This document shows, piece after piece, positions 9,195 to 20,771 of a DNA stretch of 64,000 nt. Each line of letters starts with the position of its first letter. The stretch's first letter is position 1. This stretch comes from Planctomycetota bacterium (GTDB taxonomy: Bacteria > Planctomycetota > PLA2 > JAEUHO01), in assembly GCA_028281445.1 (NCBI GenBank), contig JANQJW010000048.1:40520-104519 (forward strand), given 5' to 3'. The position numbers were made by a program, and so were the translations under genes. A model generated the notes under the pieces. The model was not told where the DNA came from. It saw only the letters and a list, made by a program, of their open reading frames with translations, and ran no database searches.

Positions 9195-9620
9195 TCAGCG
9201 CGCGACCGTCACCAAACGCACCGCCACCTCGCAAGCACGCATGCCGTCCTCGGTGTCGGCACACAGACGCAACGTCGCGTCCAGCGTGCGATCCGTGGGG
9301 AACGACACGAGCCAGGCCTGCTCGCCGCTGAGTGCGTCGGGATGGAGCGGGACCGTTGCCGTACCCTCGAGCAGCTCGCCGCCCTCGGGCAGGATGATCT
9401 CGAGCGCGCAGTTGCGTGCGCCGGGCAAGGCGCGCCATTCGACGCCGACGCGCGCGACGCCGACCGCCGGCCGCTCGAGCACGGCGCCCCGCAGCTCACC
9501 CACGATCGGGTTGGGCTTGCTGATGACCCACTCCCCCACCGGACCGGTCGGCTTCGGCGCGTCGCCGCAGCCCGCGAGCACGAGAGCGAGGAGCGCGGCG
9601 AGTGTGAGGCACGTACGCAT
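9195..9620 (-). CDS. Small lipoprotein, hypothetical
   Basis: A 141-residue protein with a textbook lipobox (MRTCLTLAALLALVLAGC; Cys18 would be lipidated). The mature part looks like an all-beta domain of about 120 residues without a recognised motif. Its ATG overlaps the TGA of the upstream metalloprotease gene (TGATG), which implies translational coupling. It is therefore probably made in step with that protease and could be a partner or inhibitor; this is inference. Confidence 0.75.
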   Translation of the reverse strand: MRTCLTLAALLALVLAGCGDAPKPTGPVGEWVISKPNPIVGELRGAVLERPAVGVARVGVEWRALPGARNCALEIILPEGGELLEGTATVPLHPDALSGEQAWLVSFPTDRTLDATLRLCADTEDGMRACEVAVRLVTVAR

Positions 9621-11272
9621 CAGTTCACCGTGAGGTTGTAGGACGCGCGGGTGCCCCCGCCGCCGCAGTAGGCCTCGACGATGAGGATGTACGTGCCTGC
9701 GTTCAACGACGCGTTGATGGACTCCGGCGCGGCGCCGCCCGAAGCGGACGAGGCGATCGGGGTCTGGACGTTCGAGTTCGGGAAGAGGAAGAGGTCGAGA
9801 TCGCCGTTCCCGATGATGGGCGTGGACGTGAGGTTGATCGTGACCACCGCGGCTGTCGGCAGGGTGATCTGATACCAGGCCGAGGAGGTGATCCCGCGGC
9901 ACTGGTTCTTGGACAGGCCGGGCAGGGAGTCCACCGTGCCGGCGTCCGATCCCCCGAAGCCGATCGTTCGCGGCCAGATGTCGGTTCCGGTGAGCGGATA
10001 CGTCACGCCCTGGTTCTCGGTAGGCGGCCCCGACAGCAGAGCGGTCATCGTCGGCACGTTGATCGAAGCGCCCGGGGCGCCCGTGATCCGGTCCAGAAAC
10101 AGTCCAAGGTACGGAGCGTCCAGGCCCTTGTTGAAGCTGACGTAGGCCGTGAGCAGCTCTTGCAGGGGGACGGCCGCGGCATCGCCATCGACGTCGGCGG
10201 GTCCGGCGCCACCGTCGGCGAGGTCCCACACGATCTCAGCCACCGTGAACTCGCCGCCGATGCCCGGCGGGTCGAAGGACGTGACGTCTTCGATGTCGAA
10301 GGCGAACAGTGCGGCGCCGGCCGTCGTCACGGAATCGACGTAGTCGGGCTGACCGAGCAGCAGGCAGCCCAGGCCGGTCGCGAATCCCTCACTCCATGCG
10401 AAGCCGGGCTCGAGCGGCTCGCCGCCGTGGAAGCCCCCGCGCGTCAGGGTGTGCGAGATGCTGTTCTCGACGAAATGGCCGAACTCGTGGGCGACGACGG
10501 GATCGTCGAAGTAGTCGGTGTCGGAGTTGTCCGGATTGCCGGCGGCGCCGCCGAGAATCGCCATGCTGTTGGAGCCCGGCGCGTAGTAGCTCGAGCTGCT
10601 CAAGGCTGCGTTGTTGCCGATGCGCGAATAGATGTGTGCGGGCGGCAGCACGCCACCGAGCTCGGCCGTGATGCCGTCCCAGCACGTGATGGCCGTATCG
10701 AGGAGCCCGAACCCGATGCCGGGACGGTTCGCGGGGCCGCCGCCGTAGGGCACGGTCAGATCGACGGTCGCACTGGCGTTGCTGGCGATCGGTCCCGAGG
10801 CGTAGGCGAAGACGTCGGTCTCGCTGTGCGCGTTGACGAACGGGGGATCGGCCTCGTGCACGAGAATCTCGCGAGCCGGATCCTCTAGCGTGCGGCTGAA
10901 CACCGCGACCTCCAGCGCCGCGCCGCCCTCGGGCGGCATCAAGGTGATCGAGTAGTTGCCCGCAGCGTCCGTGCTGGTACGGCCGTAGCAGTCGCCGCCG
11001 CCCGCAAGCCGCACGTCGACATCCACGAAGCGAGCGGGGCGCGTTTCCGTAGCGGGCCCGACGCCGCCGGGCGGGCTGAAGACAAGACGCGTGTAGAGCA
11101 CCGTGCCGCTGATCGTGATCGGCGGGCCGCCGCCTGTCAGGCAGGCACCGACCTTCGTGACGCCCGGATCGAAGGGGCCGCCTCCGCCGCTGCCGCAGCC
11201 CGCGGCCAGCAGGGTGCAGAGCGCGACGAGGGCCGGGACGTGCAGGGGCGGGAGGATGCGGAGGAGGCGCAT
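9620..11272 (-). CDS. Secreted lipoprotein zinc metalloprotease with C-terminal PPC-like domain
   Basis: A 550-residue protein; the chosen start gives a good lipoprotein signal (LVALCTLLAAGC). Residues ~50-140 look like a carboxypeptidase-regulatory-like beta domain (TDAAGNYSITLMPPEGG). The centre has the zinc motif HEFGH (DPVVAHEFGHFVEN) and a downstream WSEGFATGLGC whose Glu could be the third ligand. The last ~110 residues resemble a pre-peptidase C-terminal (PPC) domain (GDLDLFLFPNSN, LNAGTYILIVEAY). Expected location is the outer surface or periplasm. The gene is coupled by TGATG to a small lipoprotein, and a copy of the structured element lies ~200 bases upstream. Confidence 0.8.
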   Translation of the reverse strand: MRLLRILPPLHVPALVALCTLLAAGCGSGGGGPFDPGVTKVGACLTGGGPPITISGTVLYTRLVFSPPGGVGPATETRPARFVDVDVRLAGGGDCYGRTSTDAAGNYSITLMPPEGGAALEVAVFSRTLEDPAREILVHEADPPFVNAHSETDVFAYASGPIASNASATVDLTVPYGGGPANRPGIGFGLLDTAITCWDGITAELGGVLPPAHIYSRIGNNAALSSSSYYAPGSNSMAILGGAAGNPDNSDTDYFDDPVVAHEFGHFVENSISHTLTRGGFHGGEPLEPGFAWSEGFATGLGCLLLGQPDYVDSVTTAGAALFAFDIEDVTSFDPPGIGGEFTVAEIVWDLADGGAGPADVDGDAAAVPLQELLTAYVSFNKGLDAPYLGLFLDRITGAPGASINVPTMTALLSGPPTENQGVTYPLTGTDIWPRTIGFGGSDAGTVDSLPGLSKNQCRGITSSAWYQITLPTAAVVTINLTSTPIIGNGDLDLFLFPNSNVQTPIASSASGGAAPESINASLNAGTYILIVEAYCGGGGTRASYNLTVN

Positions 11273-11469
11273 GGACTCTCTATCGGCCTGGCGGAGGCTG
11301 GCACGTAGACACACCGCCGTAAGGCTCTCTAAGGCAGCCTAGCCCCGCCGGCCGGGGTCGCCACACCCCCACCCCGAAACCGCCCGAAACGGCGTCAAAT
11401 CGGGACAGACCTGCGGATCCGTACGCCACGCGGGAGGCCAATGACCGACGCCGGCGGGATCCAGCTGCT

Positions 11470-11583
11470 CCCGCTCGTGATCGGGCCGCTGGGGCGAATG
11501 TGCCGCAAAGCCGGGGAGCCCCTTCGCCGCGGTGATCGCGCGTGCGCGATCCGAGGACCGAGCCGGCGAGGTCCGAGAGCGGG
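11470..11583. ncRNA. Structured RNA-like element, copy 2
   Basis: The same 114-base block as at 4889-5002, lying in the 413-base gap between pilC and the metalloprotease gene. Helices: CCCGCTC (11470-11476) with GAGaGCGGG (11575-11583); GATCGCGC (11534-11541) with GCGCGATC (11544-11551); GGACC (11555-11559) with GGTCC (11570-11574). Core GCCGCAAAGC is at 11502-11511. Each of the three helices carries a compensatory change relative to copy 1. A 7-bp hairpin GCGTGTT-CGA-AACACGC follows at 11584-11600. Nothing else is recognisable in the gap. Confidence 0.5.
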
Positions 11584-11685
11584 GCGTGTTCGAAACACGC
11601 AAGGGCGGAAGCGCAGCGCCCGGCGCAGCGCCACCGAGTCAGCCAGCGGCCCGCACGGTCGCGCGGGGCCGCTGCACCAGGTGCC

Positions 11686-12846
11686 TTACATGCTCTGTTC
11701 GATGGACTGAATGAGCTTCAACAACGGCAAGAAGAGGCCAAGCACGATGAGGAACACCGCGCCGCCCATGAAGACGATCAGAATGGGCTCGATGATCGAG
11801 ACCAGCGAGCCGACCGCGACGTCGACCTCGTCGTCGTAGTTGTCCGCGACGCGAATGAGCATCTTGTCGAGCTCACCCGTCTCCTCGCCGACGTCGATCA
11901 TGTTGACGACGATGTCGTCGAAGATGCCGCTCTCGCCGAGCGGCTCGGCGATCGTGCCGCCTTCCGAGATGGACTCGCGCACGCCGATGAGCGCCTCTTC
12001 CATGACGCTGTTGCCGGCGGTGTGCTGGCAGATGTCCAGTGCCTCGAGGATCGGCACGCCGGACGCGATCAGCGTCCCGAACGTGCGGCTGAAGCGCGCG
12101 ACCACGATCTTGCGGACCAGCGGCCCAAGGATCGGAAGACTCAGCTTCAGCCGGTCGATGAAACGCCGGCCGACACGCGTCACGGCGAACCACTTCCAGG
12201 CGATCACGAGGCAGACGAGACCGAGCAGGATCCAGTGCCACTTCTCGAGCAGGAACTTCGAGAAGCCCTGCAGCGCCTGGGTCAGAGCCGGCAGCTCACC
12301 GAGACCGGGGAGCTGCTTGAAGACCTGCTCGAACTTCGGAACGACGAAGATCATGATCAGGAGCAGGATCGCCATCGTGACGGTGAACACGACGGCCGGG
12401 TAGATCATCGCGCCCTTGACGCGCTTCTTGAGCTTCTCGGCCTTCTCCATGAAGCCCGCGAGACGCGAGAGGATGACGTCGAGAACGCCGCCCGCCTCAC
12501 CGGCCTTCACCATGTTCGTGTAGAGGCCGTCGAAGACGCTCGGGTGGCGCGACATGGCCTCGGACAAAGGCGAACCGGCCTCGACCTCGTCGGTCACTTC
12601 GCCGACGACGTTCTTGAAGGGGCCCCGCTCCATCTGCCCCTCGAGGATCTTCAGGCTCCGGACGATGGGCAGGCCCGCGTCTTGGAGCGTGGAGAGCTGG
12701 GTCGTGAACTGCGTCAGGGCTTTCGTGGACACGCGCGCCCGACGCCCGGTCTTGCGGGCCGCCGGCGCCGACGAGGGTGCGGAACGCGAGGCACCGGCGC
12801 CGCGGCGGCCTCCCTTGCCCTTGGCTTCCTTGGTAATCTTCGGCAT
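11686..12846 (-). CDS. pilC: Type IV pilus / type II secretion inner-membrane platform protein PilC
   Basis: A 386-residue GspF/PilC-family protein, the polytopic platform that couples cytoplasmic ATPases to pilin assembly. A basic N-terminal tail (~1-40) precedes two tandem T2SSF repeats (~45-170 and ~245-370). Membrane spans are visible at ~147-170, ~205-225 and ~350-375. Hallmarks: LSTLQDAGLPIVRSLKIL, and in the second repeat FGTLIASGVPILEALDIC and VGEETGELDKML. It lies on the same strand as pilB but 262 bases downstream, with a structured element in the gap, so its expression may be set separately. Copy 2 of the element lies just past its stop. Confidence 0.92.
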   Translation of the reverse strand: MPKITKEAKGKGGRRGAGASRSAPSSAPAARKTGRRARVSTKALTQFTTQLSTLQDAGLPIVRSLKILEGQMERGPFKNVVGEVTDEVEAGSPLSEAMSRHPSVFDGLYTNMVKAGEAGGVLDVILSRLAGFMEKAEKLKKRVKGAMIYPAVVFTVTMAILLLIMIFVVPKFEQVFKQLPGLGELPALTQALQGFSKFLLEKWHWILLGLVCLVIAWKWFAVTRVGRRFIDRLKLSLPILGPLVRKIVVARFSRTFGTLIASGVPILEALDICQHTAGNSVMEEALIGVRESISEGGTIAEPLGESGIFDDIVVNMIDVGEETGELDKMLIRVADNYDDEVDVAVGSLVSIIEPILIVFMGGAVFLIVLGLFLPLLKLIQSIEQSM

Positions 12847-12945
12847 GCGTCCCTATCTCCTCGCACGTGGCGCTTGAGGCTGAATCCCGATCATATGGCA
12901 GTTGCGGCAATGCTGCCCGTCCTGCCGCCGCGGGTGGCCCTGGGT

Positions 12946-13055
12946 GGCGGTCGGTCGTAGCCGGCTTGGCAGGGCGAAGGCGCCGCAAAGCCGATGAGGA
13001 GGCCGCGTGGTTGTCCACGCAACGACGCAAGCGAAGCGGTCGTCGCAGCGCTGCC
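12946..13055. ncRNA. Structured RNA-like element, diverged copy 3
   Basis: This fills much of the 262-base gap between pilB and pilC. It shares with copies 1 and 2 the order GGGCGAA, a short spacer and GCCGCAAAGC (12982-12991), followed by two hairpins at the same places: GCGTGG-TTGT-CCACGC (13005-13020) and CGAC...GTCG (13023-13042). An outer helix GGCAG (12968-12972) with CTGCC (13051-13055) is possible. Another hairpin, CTGCA...TGCAG, follows at ~13062-13081. Primary sequence has diverged while the helix positions are kept. On the minus strand it would be ~100 bases upstream of the pilC start. Confidence 0.4.
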
Positions 13056-13108
13056 GAGCATCTGCAAAGCCGCACTTGCAGGCGGACCCGGTATCGCTCG
13101 CACTCCAC

Positions 13109-14839
13109 TCATAGCTCAGTAGTTTCCCGAATGACCTCCTCGACGGTCGTGATGCCGTCGAAGATGGCCAGGAGGCCCGACTCGCGCAGCGTCTGCATGC
13201 CCTCGCGACGCGCCTGGTCGCGGAGCGCATCCGAGGACGCCCCGTCCATGACCATGCTGCGCAGGGCTTCGGACATGACGATCATCTCGTAGATGCCCGT
13301 TCGGCCCTTGTATCCGGTGTTGTTGCACTGACGGCATCCCTGGCCGTACGCAAACCGCTTGCCCGCCAGATCCGAGGCCTCGAGGCCGAGCTCGAGCAGG
13401 ACGTCGGCCCCGGGCTCGTACTGCACCTTGCAGCCGTTGCAGATCGTGCGGACCAGGCGCTGTGCGAGCATCGCCTCCACCGTCGCAGCGACGAGGAACG
13501 GCTCGATGCCGAGGTCCAGCATGCGCGGCACGGCCTGCGCCGCGTTGTTCGTGTGCAGGGTGGAGAACACGACGTGGCCCGTCAGCGCGGCCTCGACAGC
13601 GATCGTGGCCGTCTCGTTGTCACGGATCTCACCGACGAGGATCATGTCCGGGTCCTGACGCAGGATCGCGCGCAGACAGTTGGCGTAGGTGACGCCGATG
13701 TCCTCGTTGACGTTGATCTGCATGATGCCTTCGAGCTCGTACTCGACCGGCTCTTCCGTCGTGATGATCTTGATCCCGACGTCGTTTGCGAAGTTGAGCG
13801 CAGAGTAGAGCGTCGTGGTCTTTCCGGATCCCGTCGGGCCCGTCACGAGCACGATCCCGTGCGGCAGCTTGATGAGGTGCTTCATCGTCGCGAGCTCCTG
13901 CTCGCGGAGACCGATCTGCGTCAGGTCGAGCGACACGACGGACCGGTCGAGCACGCGGATCACGCACGACTCACCGAACATCGTGGGCAGCGTGCTCACG
14001 CGGAGATCCACGGGCCGCCCGCCGATGAGGATCTCGATGCGACCGTCCTGGGGCAGCCGCGTCTCCGCGATGTCGAGGCCGGACATGACCTTCACGCGGC
14101 TGATCAGCGGCAGCGACAGGTGCTGCGGCGGGGCCTCGAGCTCGTAGAGTGCACCGTCTACGCGGTAGCGGATCTTGAAGTCGCCGTCGAAGGGCTCGAG
14201 GTGGATGTCGGACGCGCGGTCGCGAATCGCCTGGAACAGAATGTACTGCAGGAGCTTGATGACGGGCGGGCTGTTTGCCATCGCTTCCTGGTCGGCGAGG
14301 TCGACCTGCCCCCCCCGGCGCGCCGCCGCGGGGATGTCGACGCCGGACGACACCTCGTCCACGAGCTCCTTCATCGAGTCGGCGGCGCCGCCGTAGTGCT
14401 TCTCGACGAGCTTGGAAATCTGCTCCTCGGGGGCGAGCACACCTTCCACCTCGCCGCCGGTCATGAAGCGCAGGTCCTCGAGCACCGCAGTGTTGGCCGG
14501 GTTGCTGATGGCTACCACCAGCTTCGAGCCTTCGCGTCGCACGGGCACGATGTTGAACATGCGCGCGGTGTTGGCGTCGATGGAGAGCAGCAGGTCTTCG
14601 TCGAAGTTGACCGTCGAGAGATCGGTCATCTCCATGCCCGCCTGGCGCGCCAGCGCCTGCTGAAGCGTGGATTCGTCCAGATGCCCCTGCTTGACCAGGA
14701 TCTGGCCGATCTGACCGCCCTCGCCGCGCTGGATGGCGAGCGCCTCCTGGATCATGCCCTCGTGGACGGCCTTCATCTCCTTGAGGATCTGCCCCAGGAG
14801 CTTCTTGGTGCGGGCGTAGCGATTGATGTCCTTGGCCAC
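13109..14839 (-). CDS. pilB: Type IV pilus assembly ATPase PilB
   Basis: A 576-residue hexameric GspE/PilB-family ATPase that powers pilus extension. I use the GTG at 14839, which is preceded by GGGGAG at good spacing inside the end of pilT; longer in-frame starts would overlap pilT. Parts: N-terminal MshEN-type domain (~15-75, IGQILVKQGHLDESTLQQAL) and a second N domain, then the ATPase with Walker A GPTGSGKT (334-341), Asp box, and Walker B DPDMILVGEIRD (396-407). Four cysteines, CNGC (467-470) and CRQC (502-505), form the zinc-binding site typical of extension ATPases. It follows pilT by 5 bases. Confidence 0.9.
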   Translation of the reverse strand: MAKDINRYARTKKLLGQILKEMKAVHEGMIQEALAIQRGEGGQIGQILVKQGHLDESTLQQALARQAGMEMTDLSTVNFDEDLLLSIDANTARMFNIVPVRREGSKLVVAISNPANTAVLEDLRFMTGGEVEGVLAPEEQISKLVEKHYGGAADSMKELVDEVSSGVDIPAAARRGGQVDLADQEAMANSPPVIKLLQYILFQAIRDRASDIHLEPFDGDFKIRYRVDGALYELEAPPQHLSLPLISRVKVMSGLDIAETRLPQDGRIEILIGGRPVDLRVSTLPTMFGESCVIRVLDRSVVSLDLTQIGLREQELATMKHLIKLPHGIVLVTGPTGSGKTTTLYSALNFANDVGIKIITTEEPVEYELEGIMQINVNEDIGVTYANCLRAILRQDPDMILVGEIRDNETATIAVEAALTGHVVFSTLHTNNAAQAVPRMLDLGIEPFLVAATVEAMLAQRLVRTICNGCKVQYEPGADVLLELGLEASDLAGKRFAYGQGCRQCNNTGYKGRTGIYEMIVMSEALRSMVMDGASSDALRDQARREGMQTLRESGLLAIFDGITTVEEVIRETTEL

Positions 14840-14844
14840 CCGGT

Positions 14845-15927
<1,083 letters not shown>

Positions 15928-16021
15928 GGTGCGTTCCCTATCTCCCGTTTGTGTAGTTGGTTACCGGCGACTGGCAGGGCGGTTTACACCGATCTGGTGC
16001 CGCTGGTTTCTCGGTTGCCAC

Positions 16022-17707
16022 CTATTCGATGCTCGCCGTCTCCTCCATGGCGAACACCGCGCCGGCCACGCGCAGGATCTCCTCGATCGTCGTCGTGCCG
16101 TTGAGCACCTTTCGGACACCGTCCTCGCGGAGGCTACGAAGGCCGCCGCTGATGCGGGCCTGCTCGCGGATCTCGGAGGTGCTGGCGCCCTTGTATGTCA
16201 GCTCGCGCAACGTGGCGTCCATCTGGAAGAGCTCGAAGATCCCGGTACGACCGCGGTAGCCCTCGAAGCGGCACTCCTTGCAGCCGACCGCACGGTAGAC
16301 CTCGCGTCCGGCGAGCGCTTCCTTGGTGACGCCGATCGCGGCCAACAGCGACGGGGCGGGGTCGTGCGGCTGGCGGCACGTCTGACAGAGCTTGCGTACG
16401 AGGCGCTGCGCCATGACGGACATCACCGCCGTGGCGGCGAGGAACGGCTTGACGCCCATGTCGATCAGGCGCGTGAGCGCGGACGGCGCGTCGTTGGTGT
16501 GCAGCGTCGAGAAGACCAGGTGACCGGTCAGCGCGGCCTGGATCGCGATCTCGGCCGTCTCCTGGTCGCGGATCTCGCCGACGAGGATGATGTTGGGCGC
16601 CTGGCGCAGCATCGCGCGCAGGATGCGCGAGAAGTCGAGCCCGATGTCGTGACGCACCTCCGCCTGGTTGATGCCGGCGAGGTGGTACTCGACGGGGTTC
16701 TCGGCCGTGATGATCTTTACGTTGGGCCGGTTGAGGATCTTGAGCGCGGCGTAGAGCGTCGTGGTCTTGCCCGAGCCCGTCGGCCCCGTCACGAGGAAGA
16801 TGCCGTTGGGACGCTTCACGATGCGGTCGAAGCGATCGCGGTCCTCCCCCACGAAGCCGAGATCTGCCAGGTCCACGAGGCCGGCCTCGCGGTCGAGGAT
16901 TCGCATGACGATGGACTCGCCCTGCGTCGCGGGGATCAACGAGACGCGCAGATCGATGGGCCGCCCCATCAGGTGCAGGTTGATGCGGCCGTCCTGGGGC
17001 TTTCGGTGCTCGGCGATGTCCATGCGGGCCATCACCTTGAGGCGGGTGATGATCGGGCCCTTGAGGTCGGGCTCGAGCGAGTGCGCCTCGTAGCACACGC
17101 CGTCCACGCGGTACCGAACGCGGACGCGATCCTCCTGCGGCTCGACATGGATATCGGAGGCGCGCTGGGCGAGAGCCTGCTCGAGGATCTCGTGGACGAG
17201 CCGGATGATCGGCCCCTCTTCGTCGTCCTCTTCCTCTTCTTCGCCCAGCTTCTTCTTCTTGATCTCGACCTTCTCGCCGAGGCCGTAGGCTTCCGCGCGG
17301 ATGTTGTTGAGCGCGGACGGCGGCGTGAGGGCGAACGACAGCTCGCGGTTGAGCACGAAGCGAAGGTCGTCGCCCGTGAAGGTGATCATCGGGTCGTCCG
17401 TGGCCAGGATCAGCTTGCCCTGGTGCTCCTTGACCGGAACGATCCCGAAGTCCTGGACCACCTGCTGCGGCACGAGAGCGACGAGGTCGTCGCTGATATG
17501 GGCGCGGGAGAGATCGACGTAGGGCAGCTTGAACTGGCGGCAGAGCGCCTTGGTCAGCTGCACCTCGTCGATGAAGTTGAGTTCCAGCAGGGCCTGCCCG
17601 ATCTTGATGCCGGGGACGCGGCGCTGGTGCTCCAGGCCCTCCTTGAGCTTGCGCTCGTCGATGTGGCCCATCTCGAGCAGGATCTGACCGAGCTGCTTGT
17701 GTGACAA
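16022..17707 (-). CDS. GspE/PilB-family secretion or pilus ATPase (second paralogue)
   Basis: A 561-residue ATPase related to the pilB product downstream. I use a TTG start at 17707 because GGAGG sits 6 bases upstream and the first residues (MSHKQLGQILLEMGHID) begin the MshEN-type domain directly. Walker A GPTGSGKT is at 308-315 and Walker B is NIILVGEIRD. The zinc cysteines are CQTC and CKEC, before YRGRTGIFE. A highly acidic insert (EEEEEDDEEG) lies near residue 160. Two extension-type ATPases beside one PilT and one PilC suggest either a second assembly system sharing the platform or a division of labour; sequence alone does not decide. Confidence 0.88.
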   Translation of the reverse strand: MSHKQLGQILLEMGHIDERKLKEGLEHQRRVPGIKIGQALLELNFIDEVQLTKALCRQFKLPYVDLSRAHISDDLVALVPQQVVQDFGIVPVKEHQGKLILATDDPMITFTGDDLRFVLNRELSFALTPPSALNNIRAEAYGLGEKVEIKKKKLGEEEEEDDEEGPIIRLVHEILEQALAQRASDIHVEPQEDRVRVRYRVDGVCYEAHSLEPDLKGPIITRLKVMARMDIAEHRKPQDGRINLHLMGRPIDLRVSLIPATQGESIVMRILDREAGLVDLADLGFVGEDRDRFDRIVKRPNGIFLVTGPTGSGKTTTLYAALKILNRPNVKIITAENPVEYHLAGINQAEVRHDIGLDFSRILRAMLRQAPNIILVGEIRDQETAEIAIQAALTGHLVFSTLHTNDAPSALTRLIDMGVKPFLAATAVMSVMAQRLVRKLCQTCRQPHDPAPSLLAAIGVTKEALAGREVYRAVGCKECRFEGYRGRTGIFELFQMDATLRELTYKGASTSEIREQARISGGLRSLREDGVRKVLNGTTTIEEILRVAGAVFAMEETASIE

Positions 17708-17735
17708 GAGGCGCCTCCGGGCACGGGAGGCCACG

Positions 17736-17741
17736 GATATA
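17736..17741 (-). promoter_or_regulatory. Extended -10 promoter element upstream of the ATPase/pilT/pilB cluster
   Basis: On the minus strand the sequence TGCTATATC matches an extended -10 (TGnTATAAT) about 30 bases before the TTG start at 17707, which would give a leader of ~22 bases. No convincing -35 hexamer is visible, which is normal for extended -10 promoters. Confidence 0.4.
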
Positions 17742-17907
17742 GCACACGGCGGGCCAGTTCCGGGGGCGAGAAGCGCCAACTCGCCTGCCGGGGTCCTGCC
17801 CAATGCGGCAGCGGGGCCCCCGGGCGGTATTTTGCCCGCGTCCGGGCCGGGGGGCTGCGGGCAGGGACTGCCTCTTCACTGTCTTCCTTTGGTGGGAGCT
17901 GCTAGCC

Positions 17908-20577
<2,670 letters not shown>

Positions 20578-20645
20578 CGCGACAAACGTCGCTTCACGAA
20601 TCGACACGGAACACGCCGCGGCCTGCGCGCGTCCGTAGATCTTCC

Positions 20646-20769
20646 GGATTCACGAAGGAGGACCGCGTTGCGCGTCCCGCACATCAATAGTCGGACATCT
20701 CGCGCACCCGGCGTAGGTCGCCCGGTGTGCTCCGTCCGTAGTGCGTCTTCCCTTCTGATCCGTGAATCC
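20646..20769 (+). other. Long imperfect inverted repeat / folded leader before the AAA+ gene
   Basis: GGATTCACG (20646-20654) is a perfect inverted repeat of CGTGAATCC (20761-20769). Just inside, AAGGAGGAC can pair with GTCTTCCCTT, with one bulge on each side. A central hairpin CACCcGGCG-TAGGT-CGCCcGGTG is also visible. The 3' arm ends 2 bases before the ATG of the AAA+ gene. The fold would hide the only good Shine-Dalgarno-like sequence in the gap. It could be a regulatory leader or a small inserted palindromic element. Confidence 0.4.
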
Positions 20770-20771
20770 CG

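Noticed and set aside
4889..13055. Cyclic di-GMP-I (GEMM) riboswitch for the structured element
   Set aside because: The core CGCAAAGC is shared, but the 5' GGGCAAACC strand and the P2 hairpin between the two core strands are absent, and the flanking genes run opposite to the strand that shows the match.
15971..15990. Sigma54-like sequence TGGCAGGGCGGTTTACA on the plus strand
   Set aside because: It is not upstream of a plus-strand gene and the -12 GC is missing.
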